DNA of 64,000 nucleotides, taken from Sutterella faecalis (GTDB lineage: Bacteria; Pseudomonadota; Gammaproteobacteria; Burkholderiales; Burkholderiaceae_F). Where the stretch lies: assembly GCF_006337085.1 (NCBI RefSeq), contig NZ_CP040882.1, forward strand, positions 1,426,001 through 1,490,000. The letters are read 5' to 3'. Of the stretch, positions 53,208-62,157 are shown one piece after another (within the stretch, counting starts at the first letter, position 1; every line of letters begins with the position of its first letter). Both the position numbers and the translations under genes were made by a program. Below the pieces are notes generated by a model. The model worked only from the letters and a program-made list of their open reading frames with translations, was not told the DNA's origin and did no database searches.

Positions 53208-53642
53208 CTCAACGGTTGAAGCACCGTTGAGATGGTGGGTCGTTAAGGCGAATGCACCGCGCGCTGCGCTTGGATGCATCCGCCTTAACTAAATGATATC
53301 TCAGGGATTTCTGTCAAGCGACTTTCGCGGCATAAAGCTTCGCGCGTCTGAAGGCCGCGCTCGTTTATTCCACGTTCGCTTGACAGAGCTTGCCTCAGTG
53401 CCCGTAGGCTAAATGCCGGTACCGCCGCCAGGTGCCGAAGTGGAGCGCTCGGCCAGCACAATGCCCGCAAACCAATCCGCGAGCTCGCGCGTTACCAGAA
53501 AAGCCGCTGTGTAGCTTTTCGCCTCCTTGAAAAGATCAGCGCTGTTGTGAAACTCTTGCCGATTGCTGGTGTCACCCAGAGGGGCAGAAAAAGTCTCATT
53601 ATCGCTGTGGGTTAGCAGTCTCATTTTTGCTGCCCGTTAACA

Positions 53643-53660
53643 AACGGGTGATGTGTCGAT
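53643..53660 (+). repeat. Target-site duplication, right, IS copy 1
   Basis: AACGGGTGATGTGTCGAT repeats 51224-51241 with one mismatch at the first base. Confidence 0.85.
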
Positions 53661-53759
53661 TTCCTTCGGAGATTCGACCTTTGCCATCCTCGTTCTCGTC
53701 GTTGCTCTGATCGTCTGGTACAAGCTCCGCGAGTAGCGCGCCTAAAAAAACGCGTGAGC

Positions 53760-53800
53760 GGGCCGCCTTGCCGTCTGGTGAGGCGGCCCTTCGTGTTTTC
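53760..53800 (+). terminator. Terminator between the disrupted small gene and the HTH gene
   Basis: GGGCCGCCT (53760-53768) pairs with AGGCGGCCC (53781-53789), followed by TTCGTGTTTTC. It lies 24 bp past the stop of the disrupted membrane-protein gene. Confidence 0.75.
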
Positions 53801-54070
53801 GGGAAGCTGAAACAATTTCCTCCAGTCACGTCGAGCCGAGCAGAAGCGCCTTGGATTGGGGATCTTTTTGATCGAGAACCCCAGGCGGCAGATCGGGCCC
53901 CAGGACAGTGGTGCACTTTTCATCCGCGTTGGAAGAGCCTCTGTGACCTGCTTTCTTCAAAAAAGCGGATTCTGCACGTAAACAACGCTTTGAAGCTGCC
54001 TTCTGCAGAAAATACCCGGTTATTTCTGATCCTCCACTAGAATCTGGGCTTTCGGTCCCGTTGATGTCGT

Positions 54071-54361
54071 ATGGCTCTCCAGCCATTTGCGAATGGTCGA
54101 AGGTCAATCTACCCTCGGCTGAAGCCGAAGGCTTGTGAAAGCAAGACTTGATTGACTAGTCCAAGTGATCCGAACGAGTAAAACCGCAAGGAGAACTACG
54201 TTGGTTGGGAATTCATAGGCACCGTGGGATGTACATCCTAGTTCCACGCTCTGCGGCAGGCGATTAAAAGCTCTGAGGGAAAGGAGCGGTGTCGCCTGCA
54301 TCAAACCCCTTCCAACATCGACGAAGGATGCTTACTGCCCGAAAGGGCATGGAGACAAAAC
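54071..54361 (+). ncRNA. Omega RNA (HEARO RNA) of the second IscB
   Basis: The scaffold opens ATGGCTCTCCAGCCATTTGC at 54071, the same start as characterised IscB omega RNAs (ATGGCTCTTCC). It continues with paired segments (CTCGGCTGAAGCCGAAGG, GGCTTGTGAAAGC) up to the iscB start. The 16 bases just upstream (GTCCCGTTGATGTCGT, 54055-54070) are host sequence and would act as the guide. The 3' end is approximate. Confidence 0.75.
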
Positions 54362-55630
54362 TTGAGAGTATTTGTCATCAACCAGCGCGGCAAACCATTA
54401 ATGCCATGCTCTCCTGCAAAGGCACGCGTGCTTCTGCGGGAAAAGAAGGCACGCGTGAAGCGCCGCACTCCCTTTACGATTCAGCTCACGACTGCAACGG
54501 GCGAAGCCAGGCAGGATGTCTCTCTTGGAGTTGACGCCGGCTACAGGCACGTCGGCCTTTCGGCTTCCACTGAAAAGGCCGAGCTCTATGCCAGTGAAGC
54601 CGTTCTGCGCGACGACATCACGGATCTCCTGTCAGCACGGCTGGCGCTGAGGCGAGCTCGCCGCAGCCGCAAGACCCGCTATCGGGCGCCGAGGTTCCTT
54701 AATCGTGTTCACAGCAAGAACAAGGGCTGGCTTGCGCCATCGGTCGAACAGAGAATTGCCTCGCACCTGAAGCTTGTCGAAAATGTCTGCCGGCTGCTGC
54801 CTGTAACGAAGATCACGGTGGAAACCGCGAGCTTCGATATGCAGGCTATTAAGAACCCGGACATTAAGGGCGCAGAGTATCAGCAGGGCGAACAGCTCGG
54901 CTTCTGGAACGTGCGCGAGTACGTTCTTTGGCGTGATGGTCATCAGTGTCAGCACTGCAGGGGAAAGTCGGGAGACCCGATCCTGAACGTGCATCATCTT
55001 GAGAGCCGGCGCACCGGCGGGGATGCCCCCAACAACCTGGTGACGCTCTGCGAGACATGCCACAAGGCATATCACGCTGGCCGGATCGACCTGAAGCTCA
55101 AGCGCGGCAGATCCATGAGGGCAGAAGCTTTTATGGGAATCATGCGGTGGACGTTCTTCAATCGTTTGAAAGAGATTTACTCTGGCAAAACGGTTGAGAA
55201 CACGTACGGCTATCTGACGAAGCACACGCGCATCACGCACGGGATTGAGAAATCCCACTGCGCCGATGCTTACTGCATTGCAGGCAACCTGCGCGCTGAG
55301 CGTCTGCCGGACTACCTGTGGCAAAAGCAGGTCCGGAAGCACAATCGTCAGATTCACAAGCTGACGATCGGCAAAGGCGGCATTCGCAAGCGCCAGCAGA
55401 CCCCTTTCGAGGTGAAGGGCTTCCGGCTGTTTGACAAAGTGCGACTTGGCGACGAGGAGGGCTTTATTTTCGGAAGAAGAAGCAGCGGTTATTTTGATGT
55501 TCGTCGGCTCGATGGACAAAAACTCTCAGCGGGCGTCAGTTTTAGAAAACTGCATCTGCTCGAAAAACGAACCACTTACCTTACGGTGCTCCTCCCTCGG
55601 CTGAAGACGAGGGTTTCCGCACCTGAATGA
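54362..55630 (+). CDS. iscB: IscB RNA-guided nuclease (second copy), TTG start
   Basis: This 422-residue IscB has PLMP (GKPLMPCSPAKARVLLREKK), RuvC-I Asp58 in GVDAGYRHVGL and a bridge helix RRARRSRKTRYRAPRF. RuvC-II Glu154 in TVETASFD, an HNH domain (Cys196/199, His211/212, Asn224/225, Cys230/233) and RuvC-III His299/Asp302 (SHCADAYCIAGN) follow, so every catalytic site is kept. Translation must begin at TTG (54362), with GGAG 7 bases before it. It is clearly divergent from the copy at 29942-31243. No transposase of the IscA type is nearby. Confidence 0.93.
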   Translation: MRVFVINQRGKPLMPCSPAKARVLLREKKARVKRRTPFTIQLTTATGEARQDVSLGVDAGYRHVGLSASTEKAELYASEAVLRDDITDLLSARLALRRARRSRKTRYRAPRFLNRVHSKNKGWLAPSVEQRIASHLKLVENVCRLLPVTKITVETASFDMQAIKNPDIKGAEYQQGEQLGFWNVREYVLWRDGHQCQHCRGKSGDPILNVHHLESRRTGGDAPNNLVTLCETCHKAYHAGRIDLKLKRGRSMRAEAFMGIMRWTFFNRLKEIYSGKTVENTYGYLTKHTRITHGIEKSHCADAYCIAGNLRAERLPDYLWQKQVRKHNRQIHKLTIGKGGIRKRQQTPFEVKGFRLFDKVRLGDEEGFIFGRRSSGYFDVRRLDGQKLSAGVSFRKLHLLEKRTTYLTVLLPRLKTRVSAPE

Positions 55631-55935
55631 ATCTATGAAATCCCTGTCATCTTCGTCACTTCGCTCCAGGAATAGCCCTGAAGCCGCAGGCGTATTGCGC
55701 GCTCCCTCACTGCCTTGGGGTAGCGGTACTGATTGTCGGCGAGATCCACCTTGAAGGAGCCCTTCAGAAAGGCGCGCCGCCAGTCCCGAAGGGTATTGGG
55801 GGACATGTCAAGAATTCGGGATGCCCGGATGTAGCCGATCCCGTGGCGGAAGAGTTCAAGTGCCTGAGCACGCTTTTCGTCCGTCGCAAAAGTTCGCGGA
55901 CGGATCCTATTATACGCAATGTCGGGAGCAACCGA

Positions 55936-55953
55936 CGGTACGGACTTTGTGAC
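55936..55953 (+). repeat. Target-site duplication, left, IS copy 2
   Basis: CGGTACGGACTTTGTGAC is repeated exactly at 58355-58372. Confidence 0.88.
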
Positions 55954-58354
55954 TGTTAACGGGCAGCAAAAATGAGACTGCTAACCCACAGCGATAATGA
56001 GACTTTTTCTGCCCCTCTGGGTGACACCAGCAATCGGCAAGAGTTTCACAACAGCGCTGATCTTTTCAAGGAGGCGAAAAGCTACACAGCGGCTTTTCTG
56101 GTAACGCGCGAGCTCGCGGATTGGTTTGCGGGCATTGTGCTGGCCGAGCGCTCCACTTCGGCACCTGGCGGCGGTACCGGCATTTAGCCTACGGGCACTG
56201 AGGCAAGCTCTGTCAAGCGAACGTGGAATAAACGAGCGCGGCCTTCAGACGCGCGAAGCTTTATGCCGCGAAAGTCGCTTGACAGAAATCCCTGAGATAT
56301 CATTTAGTTAAGGCGGATGCATCCAAGCGCAGCGCGCGGTGCATTCGCCTTAACGACCCACCATCTCAACGGTGCTTCAACCGTTGAGTTATCTCTTGGG
56401 CTTCAACTTTTCCTTGGCTGCTGCAATACGAGCATTGATTGCTTTCGCTTCTTCGATCTTTCGGTTCAGTTCCTCCCGTTTCGCCATCGCTTTCAGAGCC
56501 GATCTCCTTTGCATTTCGTGCCAGGGGCTCTTTTGCGTCGTTTCTGAGTCTCCTTTCTTTTGACGCCCCACTTCATCAACGCGGTGATTCAGTGTCTTGG
56601 CCGTTTCTTCCGGTGTTGCGACTGACATTTTCAATTTCGTTCTGTCGTGTTCCGTGAATTCGAGCACGTGGTAGCGTTTTCGGATTCTCGGCCCCTCTTT
56701 GGTGATCCGCTTGCGATGTTCAACCTCGTCGCACCAGAGGATTTCCACCCGCCCATCGGCATACTCCAGCAGATTGCACTCAGTCTTCATCATTGCTCCC
56801 CTCATGGAGCGGCCCACCCCGACAATCTGCAGTGTCTTGCTGCCGTAGGACACCGTCAGGTTCCTGCTGATCATACGTGTATGCCATCTGGCAAAGATCT
56901 GCTCAATGCGTTCTTTCGTTTCCTCCAGCAGCGGCGCGTGGCTATCCTTAGAGTCAGCGGGAGCAATTGCGAATTCTTGGTTATAGCTCGCCAGCAATTC
57001 CGGCATTCGTGAATTTGCTTCCGCCATATTTCTGATGCCCAGCACACGGAACTCTTTTGGCCATCGTCCCTGCAGCGTGCTGAATGTTCGCTCGACCCGC
57101 CCTTTGGCTTCTGGCGAATTAGCCCGTATCCCCGTTACCCCCAACTCCCGACAGACTCTTTGAAATTGTGTTTCCTCGGATTTTCCGCTCTTCGAGGGAT
57201 TTACTGGGGCAAAGATGGAATGTCTGTCGCTGTACAGAGCCCATGGAATCCCATATTTTTCAATGTACTTATTCAGCAACTGAAGATATCCTTCAGATGT
57301 TTCTGTTGGATAGAAGCCGGCGACCATGATGCGGCTTGTTGCGTCATCGACAAAGATGAGAAGCGCGTAGCTGTTATCGTCTCCGGTTCCCTCGAACCAT
57401 GGATGCGGACTGCCGTCAATTTGAATCAGTTCCCCAACGCTCGATCTGCGGCGGCGCAGCTTATGCGCGGTCGACCTGCGCTCCTTTGGAGTTTCTTCCG
57501 GACGAAGTGTTGTCAGGATTCGTCGTACCGTTTCAACGGAGACCTCAATACCCTCAATGAGCAAATACTTATGCAGGAGGGTTGCCTGGAAGCCCTCATA
57601 TTTGCCTGTTGCAAACTCGATGATCCTCGCTCTGATCTGCGGATCGAGCTTATTGGCCGGAACACGATTCCCTTGACCGGTATGTGAGGGCAGCCGACCT
57701 GTCTCTCGCCAGTTCTTGAGATGCCGCATAAACGTGCTGCGAGGCATCTGCATCAATGTCTTGGCATCCTCAACGCTATAGAGATGCCTTTCGTAGCCTT
57801 CAAAAATTTCCTGAGGTGTCAGCCGAGGGATTTCGGACTCAACAACAGAAGGGCCCCGAGACTTTCTTGCTTGTTTCGACATAGCAGTCTCCTTGGTAAT
57901 TAAGCCGAAGGGATTTCGACTTAATATCCAAGGAATACATTATGTTAAGAGGAAATACCATTGTCGATATTCAGCATATTCAGTAGTCTCATGCAGAGGT
58001 ATCCTGTCTTATTGCTGTGGTATCTCATCTCATTTCGTCATGGCATCGGGTCCCATTCATTTGTATGCAGTTCTGCCGCTGGGGCAAGTAGTCTCAGTGC
58101 AGAGGTAAAGCTGACCAAGAGTGGTATGCCGTCTCATTCAGAGCGGTTTGCAGTCTCAATCCCTGTGGTAATCCATCTCTCTTTACGGAGGTATCGGGTC
58201 TCAGTGGTAATGGGTCTCGTGGTAGCGGAGGTATCCAGGCCAACAGGATGTTGGTATATCGTCCCGGTCAGATACGGTATATGGTCTCAAATCCTTGGCG
58301 TATCACGTCTCAAAGTCGTTGGCTAAACAGTCTCGTTTACGCTGACCGTTAACA
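55954..58354 (-). mobile_element. IS1202-type (ISNCY) insertion sequence, copy 2, 2401 bp, inverted
   Basis: The ends (TGTTAACGGGCAGC at 55954 and CTGACCGTTAACA ending at 58354), length and gene are as in copy 1, in reverse. An exact 18-bp duplication borders it. The GAGAC-box array is at about 57986-58334. Confidence 0.88.
56389..57882 (-). CDS. IS1202-type (ISNCY) transposase, copy 2
   Basis: This 497-residue protein is identical to the one encoded at 51714-53207, with the same helix-turn-helix, Asp-Asp-Glu core and basic tail. It lies within its own intact element with its own target duplication, so it is an independent insertion rather than an arm of a composite transposon. Confidence 0.9.
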   Translation of the reverse strand: MSKQARKSRGPSVVESEIPRLTPQEIFEGYERHLYSVEDAKTLMQMPRSTFMRHLKNWRETGRLPSHTGQGNRVPANKLDPQIRARIIEFATGKYEGFQATLLHKYLLIEGIEVSVETVRRILTTLRPEETPKERRSTAHKLRRRRSSVGELIQIDGSPHPWFEGTGDDNSYALLIFVDDATSRIMVAGFYPTETSEGYLQLLNKYIEKYGIPWALYSDRHSIFAPVNPSKSGKSEETQFQRVCRELGVTGIRANSPEAKGRVERTFSTLQGRWPKEFRVLGIRNMAEANSRMPELLASYNQEFAIAPADSKDSHAPLLEETKERIEQIFARWHTRMISRNLTVSYGSKTLQIVGVGRSMRGAMMKTECNLLEYADGRVEILWCDEVEHRKRITKEGPRIRKRYHVLEFTEHDRTKLKMSVATPEETAKTLNHRVDEVGRQKKGDSETTQKSPWHEMQRRSALKAMAKREELNRKIEEAKAINARIAAAKEKLKPKR

Positions 58355-58372
58355 CGGTACGGACTTTGTGAC
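58355..58372 (+). repeat. Target-site duplication, right, IS copy 2
   Basis: Exact copy of 55936-55953. Confidence 0.88.
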
Positions 58373-58579
58373 CGTCGGCGCCTTCGGCAGGCGTTTGCGC
58401 GGCGAGCGCTTTACTTGCGCAGGCATTTGAAGGCTTCCTCCATCTGATTGGGAAGGGAAAGATGAGAAGCAGAAAAGAAAGGCCCGGGACCGCTCTTTGG
58501 GATTAGGTTCCGAGCCCTCCAGACATGCGCCTTCCGCTTCTCCCCCGCGAGGGAATCACGGAGGAGAAGGAAAGTCAGG

Positions 58580-58597
58580 ACTCTTTAGAAAAGAGCC
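58580..58597 (-). terminator. Short hairpin after the autotransporter gene
   Basis: On the minus strand GGCTCTTT and AAAGAG-CC form a compact stem directly after the stop codon, with a weak CTTTCC tail. Confidence 0.5.
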
Positions 58598-61500
58598 TTA
58601 GAAGGCGTAGCGGACGTTGGCGTTGAACGAATTGTTCATGCGGTCGTCGCCACCGGCCGTGAGGCGATAGTTGAGACCGAACGTGAACGCGCCGTTCTGC
58701 GCTTCAACGCCGAGGGTGCCCTGGACCGGGTTCGTGTCAACAACACGGGTCGTTTCCGTGATGCCGCCGAAGTAGGTCGCCACAGCATCCTTGTCGCCGA
58801 AGGTCGGGACAACGGAGACGTCAGCCATCGGAGCGAGCTTCCAACCGTTCGTCTCGAAGGTCGAGGAGACCGCGACGCCGAGCGGAAGCTGATAGACGGT
58901 CATGTCGTCATAGTCAGCACCGTACTTGGAGTCGTCCATCGAGAGACGGGTCATGCGGATGCCGGCATGCGGCACGACATTGACGGAGCCCGCCTGAAGG
59001 AGGAACTCGGAGCCAACGCCGAACGTCCAGAGATCAGCGTCGAGGGATTCCTTGAAGGAACCGAGGACGTTGGTCGTCGAGAGGTCGTTAGAAGCCTGGG
59101 TGTAGCCGAGGTCAGCCTTCACGTTGAAGGAGCCGAACTGCTTCGCGGCGTAGACCGAGAAGCCGTAGTAGTCGGCATCGTTGTCAACCTTGGCGCCGTC
59201 GCCGACGGAATTGCCGTCACCGGTACCAACGTTGAACGCAACGCCCAGAACGCCGCCGCAAGCAGCCGTGTAGTCAAAGCCAAGGACGGCGCCGTAGATG
59301 TCGGCTTCATAGCCGGCATTAGAGCCGTAGAGGCGCTTGGCTTCGTTGGTTGTGCCGAAGACGTCGACCCACGGCGTCACGCCGACTTCACCGCGAGCGG
59401 AGTTGAGGTTCGTGATCGTCGTGCGGCGATCAAGAGCGGAGACAACTTCGTTCTGGTAGTCGAGAGCAGCGGTGAAAGCGCCGCCTTCAACAGCCATGTT
59501 CGTCGCGGCATTTTCAGCCTTCACGATCGTATCGATGACAGGGGCAAAGAAAGCCTCTTCTTCGCGATCACGCTCTTCAGGCGTCCATTCGGCACCGTTC
59601 TTTTCCGCGTACTTATCCCAAGCCTCTTCAGCAGACTTGAGGTACGGATTGGAAGTCGTCGTACCGAAGATGTCGAAGATGAAGGTATCAGCAACGGCGT
59701 TGCCGAATTTCACCTGATCGATTTCGTCTTCGATGACAGCTTGAGAGTGGAGTCCGAGTGACTTCACTTCAGCCATCACATCGGCGTCCTTGACGAGATA
59801 TGCTTTGCCGTCTGCCGTTACAACATCGTAAGCCTGATAGAGCTGCGTCCCGACATCAATGCGCGTGCCGGAATTACGAACATCAGGATCGCTAGGTGTA
59901 GCGGCAACAGCACCGACGTTGGCATAATAGGCCTTATTTACGTCGTCATAAACAAGGACTGAATTGCCTACCTGACGGAGGTTCGCGAGAACGACCTTAT
60001 CGACAGCAATGTTCGTCGGAGTCTTAGACGCGAACGCAATCACAGCCTTATCGGCAGCAGGAGCATAGCCGGAGGCCGCGAGAGCAGCCATATCGATCGC
60101 AACCGTCTTTTTTCCATTGACTTCATTTTCAGTACCGACGCCAGTGCTTTCCGCATTACCGAGCTGAACACCATCCGTGAAGTTCACAGCCTGCCCCACC
60201 CAGAGGGTGTTGTCGAGGACGTGATCAGCCTGATACGCAAGCGCGGCCGACTCATTGGCAGAGCCGATGACCAGAAGACCACCCTTCTTTTCGGAATCAA
60301 CAGTGGCCCCATTAGAGCCAACCGTCACATTACCCGTGGAAACCTGCTGACCGACTTCATTCTTCTTCAGATCAGGAGCAGTGCCTTCGAGCACCATCAC
60401 GCCGCCATAGACGTGTGAAGCTTCCCCAGCTCTGGTGGTTCCTGCAACCACAACATTCTTGCCGGCAAAGCGGCCATAGACATCCAGGCTGCCGCCATTG
60501 CCGAGTGTCAGATCCTGCGTCAGAGTCAGATCACCGGTTTCAGCGACAGTAAAGTTCTTGGTCGTAGTGATCTTGGCGTCGGTAGAACCCTTATCAATGC
60601 CGTCGATATCGTCTTCACCAAACTGCGTTTCAACGTCGAGCGTCACTTCGAGAGGCTTGGTCTCATCCTTAAGAGCATTCGTATAGAGAACCTTGCCTTC
60701 AGCGTCGCCGCGAAGAATGAGCTTATTGCCCGTCCCCGTGGAATCTTCACCGATAGTGAATGTCGTGTACTTCTGAGTAGTCGAAGCGTTGGGGGCCAGT
60801 TCCAGAGAACCGATCACCATTTCGCCCTTAACGGCAACAGCGGGCGTATCGCTATCCTGGTAGGCGGCAATAGCCGACTTGCCGGTATAGCCGACTTCCT
60901 TCGCATCAGCGAAAGTACCCTTCTTATGGGTGTCAGTCGAAGCGCCGACGAGAAGCGCATTGGCAAGTTCAACCTTGGCCTGCTTCGTGCCGGTGTTCTT
61001 CAGAAGTGCCTGATACTGCTCGAGCGTGTAGTTGAACTCAGCATCGTTGAGGCGGAGGACAACACTGCCAGCGTTCGTCGAATCATTCGTGATGCCGGTC
61101 TTCAGAGCTCCAATCGCTTCGATGCCAGTCTTTTCGGCAACAGGCTTGAAGAGCTGATCGCTCGTCGTAATGACATACGCCCCATCGCTCAGAGAAAGAA
61201 GACCGTTGTCCTTGGCACCTGTCTTGGATTCTGCCGCGAGAGTAATCGTACCGATTTCAGCTGAACCGCCTACGGTAACCTTGCCGAAGTTGCCAACGGT
61301 GAGCGTGCCAACTTCATTGTCACCACTCAAGCTGATCTGAGCCAGATTTTTATCAGCACCCTTGACGGAGAGAGTCTTAGTAGTGATATCGACGTTGGCC
61401 GTATTCGTTGTGGTCGAGTAGGCGCCAATCGTAATGTTTTCAGCAGTCAGCGAGCCGCTAGTCAGCGTAAGTGTAGCGTTCTGTGCATTCGTATTGTCGC

Positions 61501-62029
61501 TAGCAAGTTCGCCGCCGACTGTCAGGTCCTTGACCGTCAGTTCCTTGGCGTTGAGCTCGAACGTACCGAAACGACCAACTGTCACGGTATCAATGCTGAC
61601 AGCATTGCCGGAAACGACTGCAGAACCACCGGAGTTTTGCGCAATACCCTTGACAGTCAGCGATTTGGCCGCCACGACGTTAGTTGCATCGGCAGAACCA
61701 ATCGTAAGCGTAGTCGCCTTAGCATCTGCCTCCTTAACTGCCGTATTGTCAACAGCAATATCACCCGCATCCACAGCGCCGCTCAGAGTGAGCTGGCCGC
61801 CGTTCTTCACATTCACAGCACCAAGCACGGAGGCGCCGGCGAGAGTTGCCGTACCGGCAACATTGAGCGTCTTGGCATTCACGAGGCCATCGGCGTCTGT
61901 GGAACCTGCGGCAGCAGCTTTGCTCGTCAGAGTAGTTGTGGCCGCAACATCAAGAGACTCTGCCGTGAGAGAGCCGTTGGCATCAACGTGAGCTTCCCAT
62001 AGGCTAGGAGGCTTTAAAAATGATTGACT
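58598..62029 (-). pseudogene. Autotransporter lacking its signal peptide (5'-truncated)
   Basis: The frame is open from 62029 to 58598. The first usable start is a GTG at 61882, which gives 1094 residues. Most is a Gly/Ala/Thr/Asn-rich passenger with beta-helix-like repeats (LTVKGIAQNSG, LTLSGAVDAGD). The C-terminal 260 residues form a type V barrel, with alternating segments such as VGVTPWVDVFG and a terminal VRYAF. Neither the GTG start nor the upstream residues (SFLKPPSLWEAHVDANGS) form a signal peptide, and an IS66-type gene lies 130 bp upstream. Export is therefore unlikely from this copy. Confidence 0.8.
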
Positions 62030-62050
62030 TCAATCAAATTCCGGATATGC

Positions 62051-62080
62051 AGAGGGGCGCTGAGAATTCAGCGCCCCTCT
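62051..62080. other. 13-bp perfect hairpin
   Basis: AGAGGGGCGCTGA (62051-62063) pairs with TCAGCGCCCCTCT (62068-62080) across GAAT. No T-run follows. It lies between the second IS66-type transposase and the truncated autotransporter and may belong to the IS end. Confidence 0.6.
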
Positions 62081-62157
62081 GGCTGTCTGCTCCGGCAAGG
62101 AGCATGCGGCATGGTCGCTCAAGGCGGCTGCCTTGAGCGGATCCGTCAGGCCTTTGC

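Larger units (their letters stand above)
51242..53642 (+). mobile_element. IS1202-type (ISNCY) insertion sequence, copy 1, 2401 bp
   Basis: The element starts TGTTAACGGTCAGCG and ends with the inverted GCTGCCCGTTAACA, a 9-bp core inverted repeat extending imperfectly to about 30 bp. It is flanked by an 18-bp duplication. One transposase gene lies inside, preceded by about 470 bp of repeat-rich, non-coding DNA. Copy 2 at 55954-58354 has the same length and sequence in inverse orientation. Confidence 0.88.
51165..53736 (+). pseudogene. Small membrane-protein gene split by an IS1202-type element
   Basis: An ATG at 51165, 4 bases after GAGAGGTT, opens a frame that meets the IS at 51242. Deleting the element and one copy of the 18-bp duplication joins it in frame to 53661-53736. 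The result is a 50-residue protein: MVQPHSFLSSEIVPPINF, then TWTGDVSISFGDST, then the membrane span FAILVLVVALIVWYKL, then RE and a stop. The family is not recognised. A terminator follows at 53760. The intact product would be a single-span protein with its C-terminus probably inside. Confidence 0.7.
55633..58426 (-). pseudogene. Helix-turn-helix gene broken by an IS and by the IscB element
   Basis: The gene starts at 58426 (MPAQVKRSPRKRLPKAP), with GGAGG 10 bases upstream, and meets IS copy 2 after 24 codons. Without the element and one 18-bp duplication it continues from 55935 through SVAPDIAYNRIRPRTF. A first helix-turn-helix (RHGIGYIRASRILDMSPNTL, RDWRR) and a second (RLQGYSWSEVTKMTGIS) follow, 124 codons in all. 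The present stop (55635-55633) is made where the IscB element joins. The design resembles the DNA-binding subunit of a transposase, but the family is not certain. Confidence 0.65.

Noticed and set aside
53826..54107. A 93-codon minus-strand frame across the IscB boundary
   Set aside because: Its start lies within the omega RNA scaffold. It could at most be the far end of the interrupted helix-turn-helix gene, and a competing frame stops after 16 codons.
51224..58372. Composite transposon carrying iscB
   Set aside because: Each IS has its own distinct 18-bp duplication, which shows two separate insertions.
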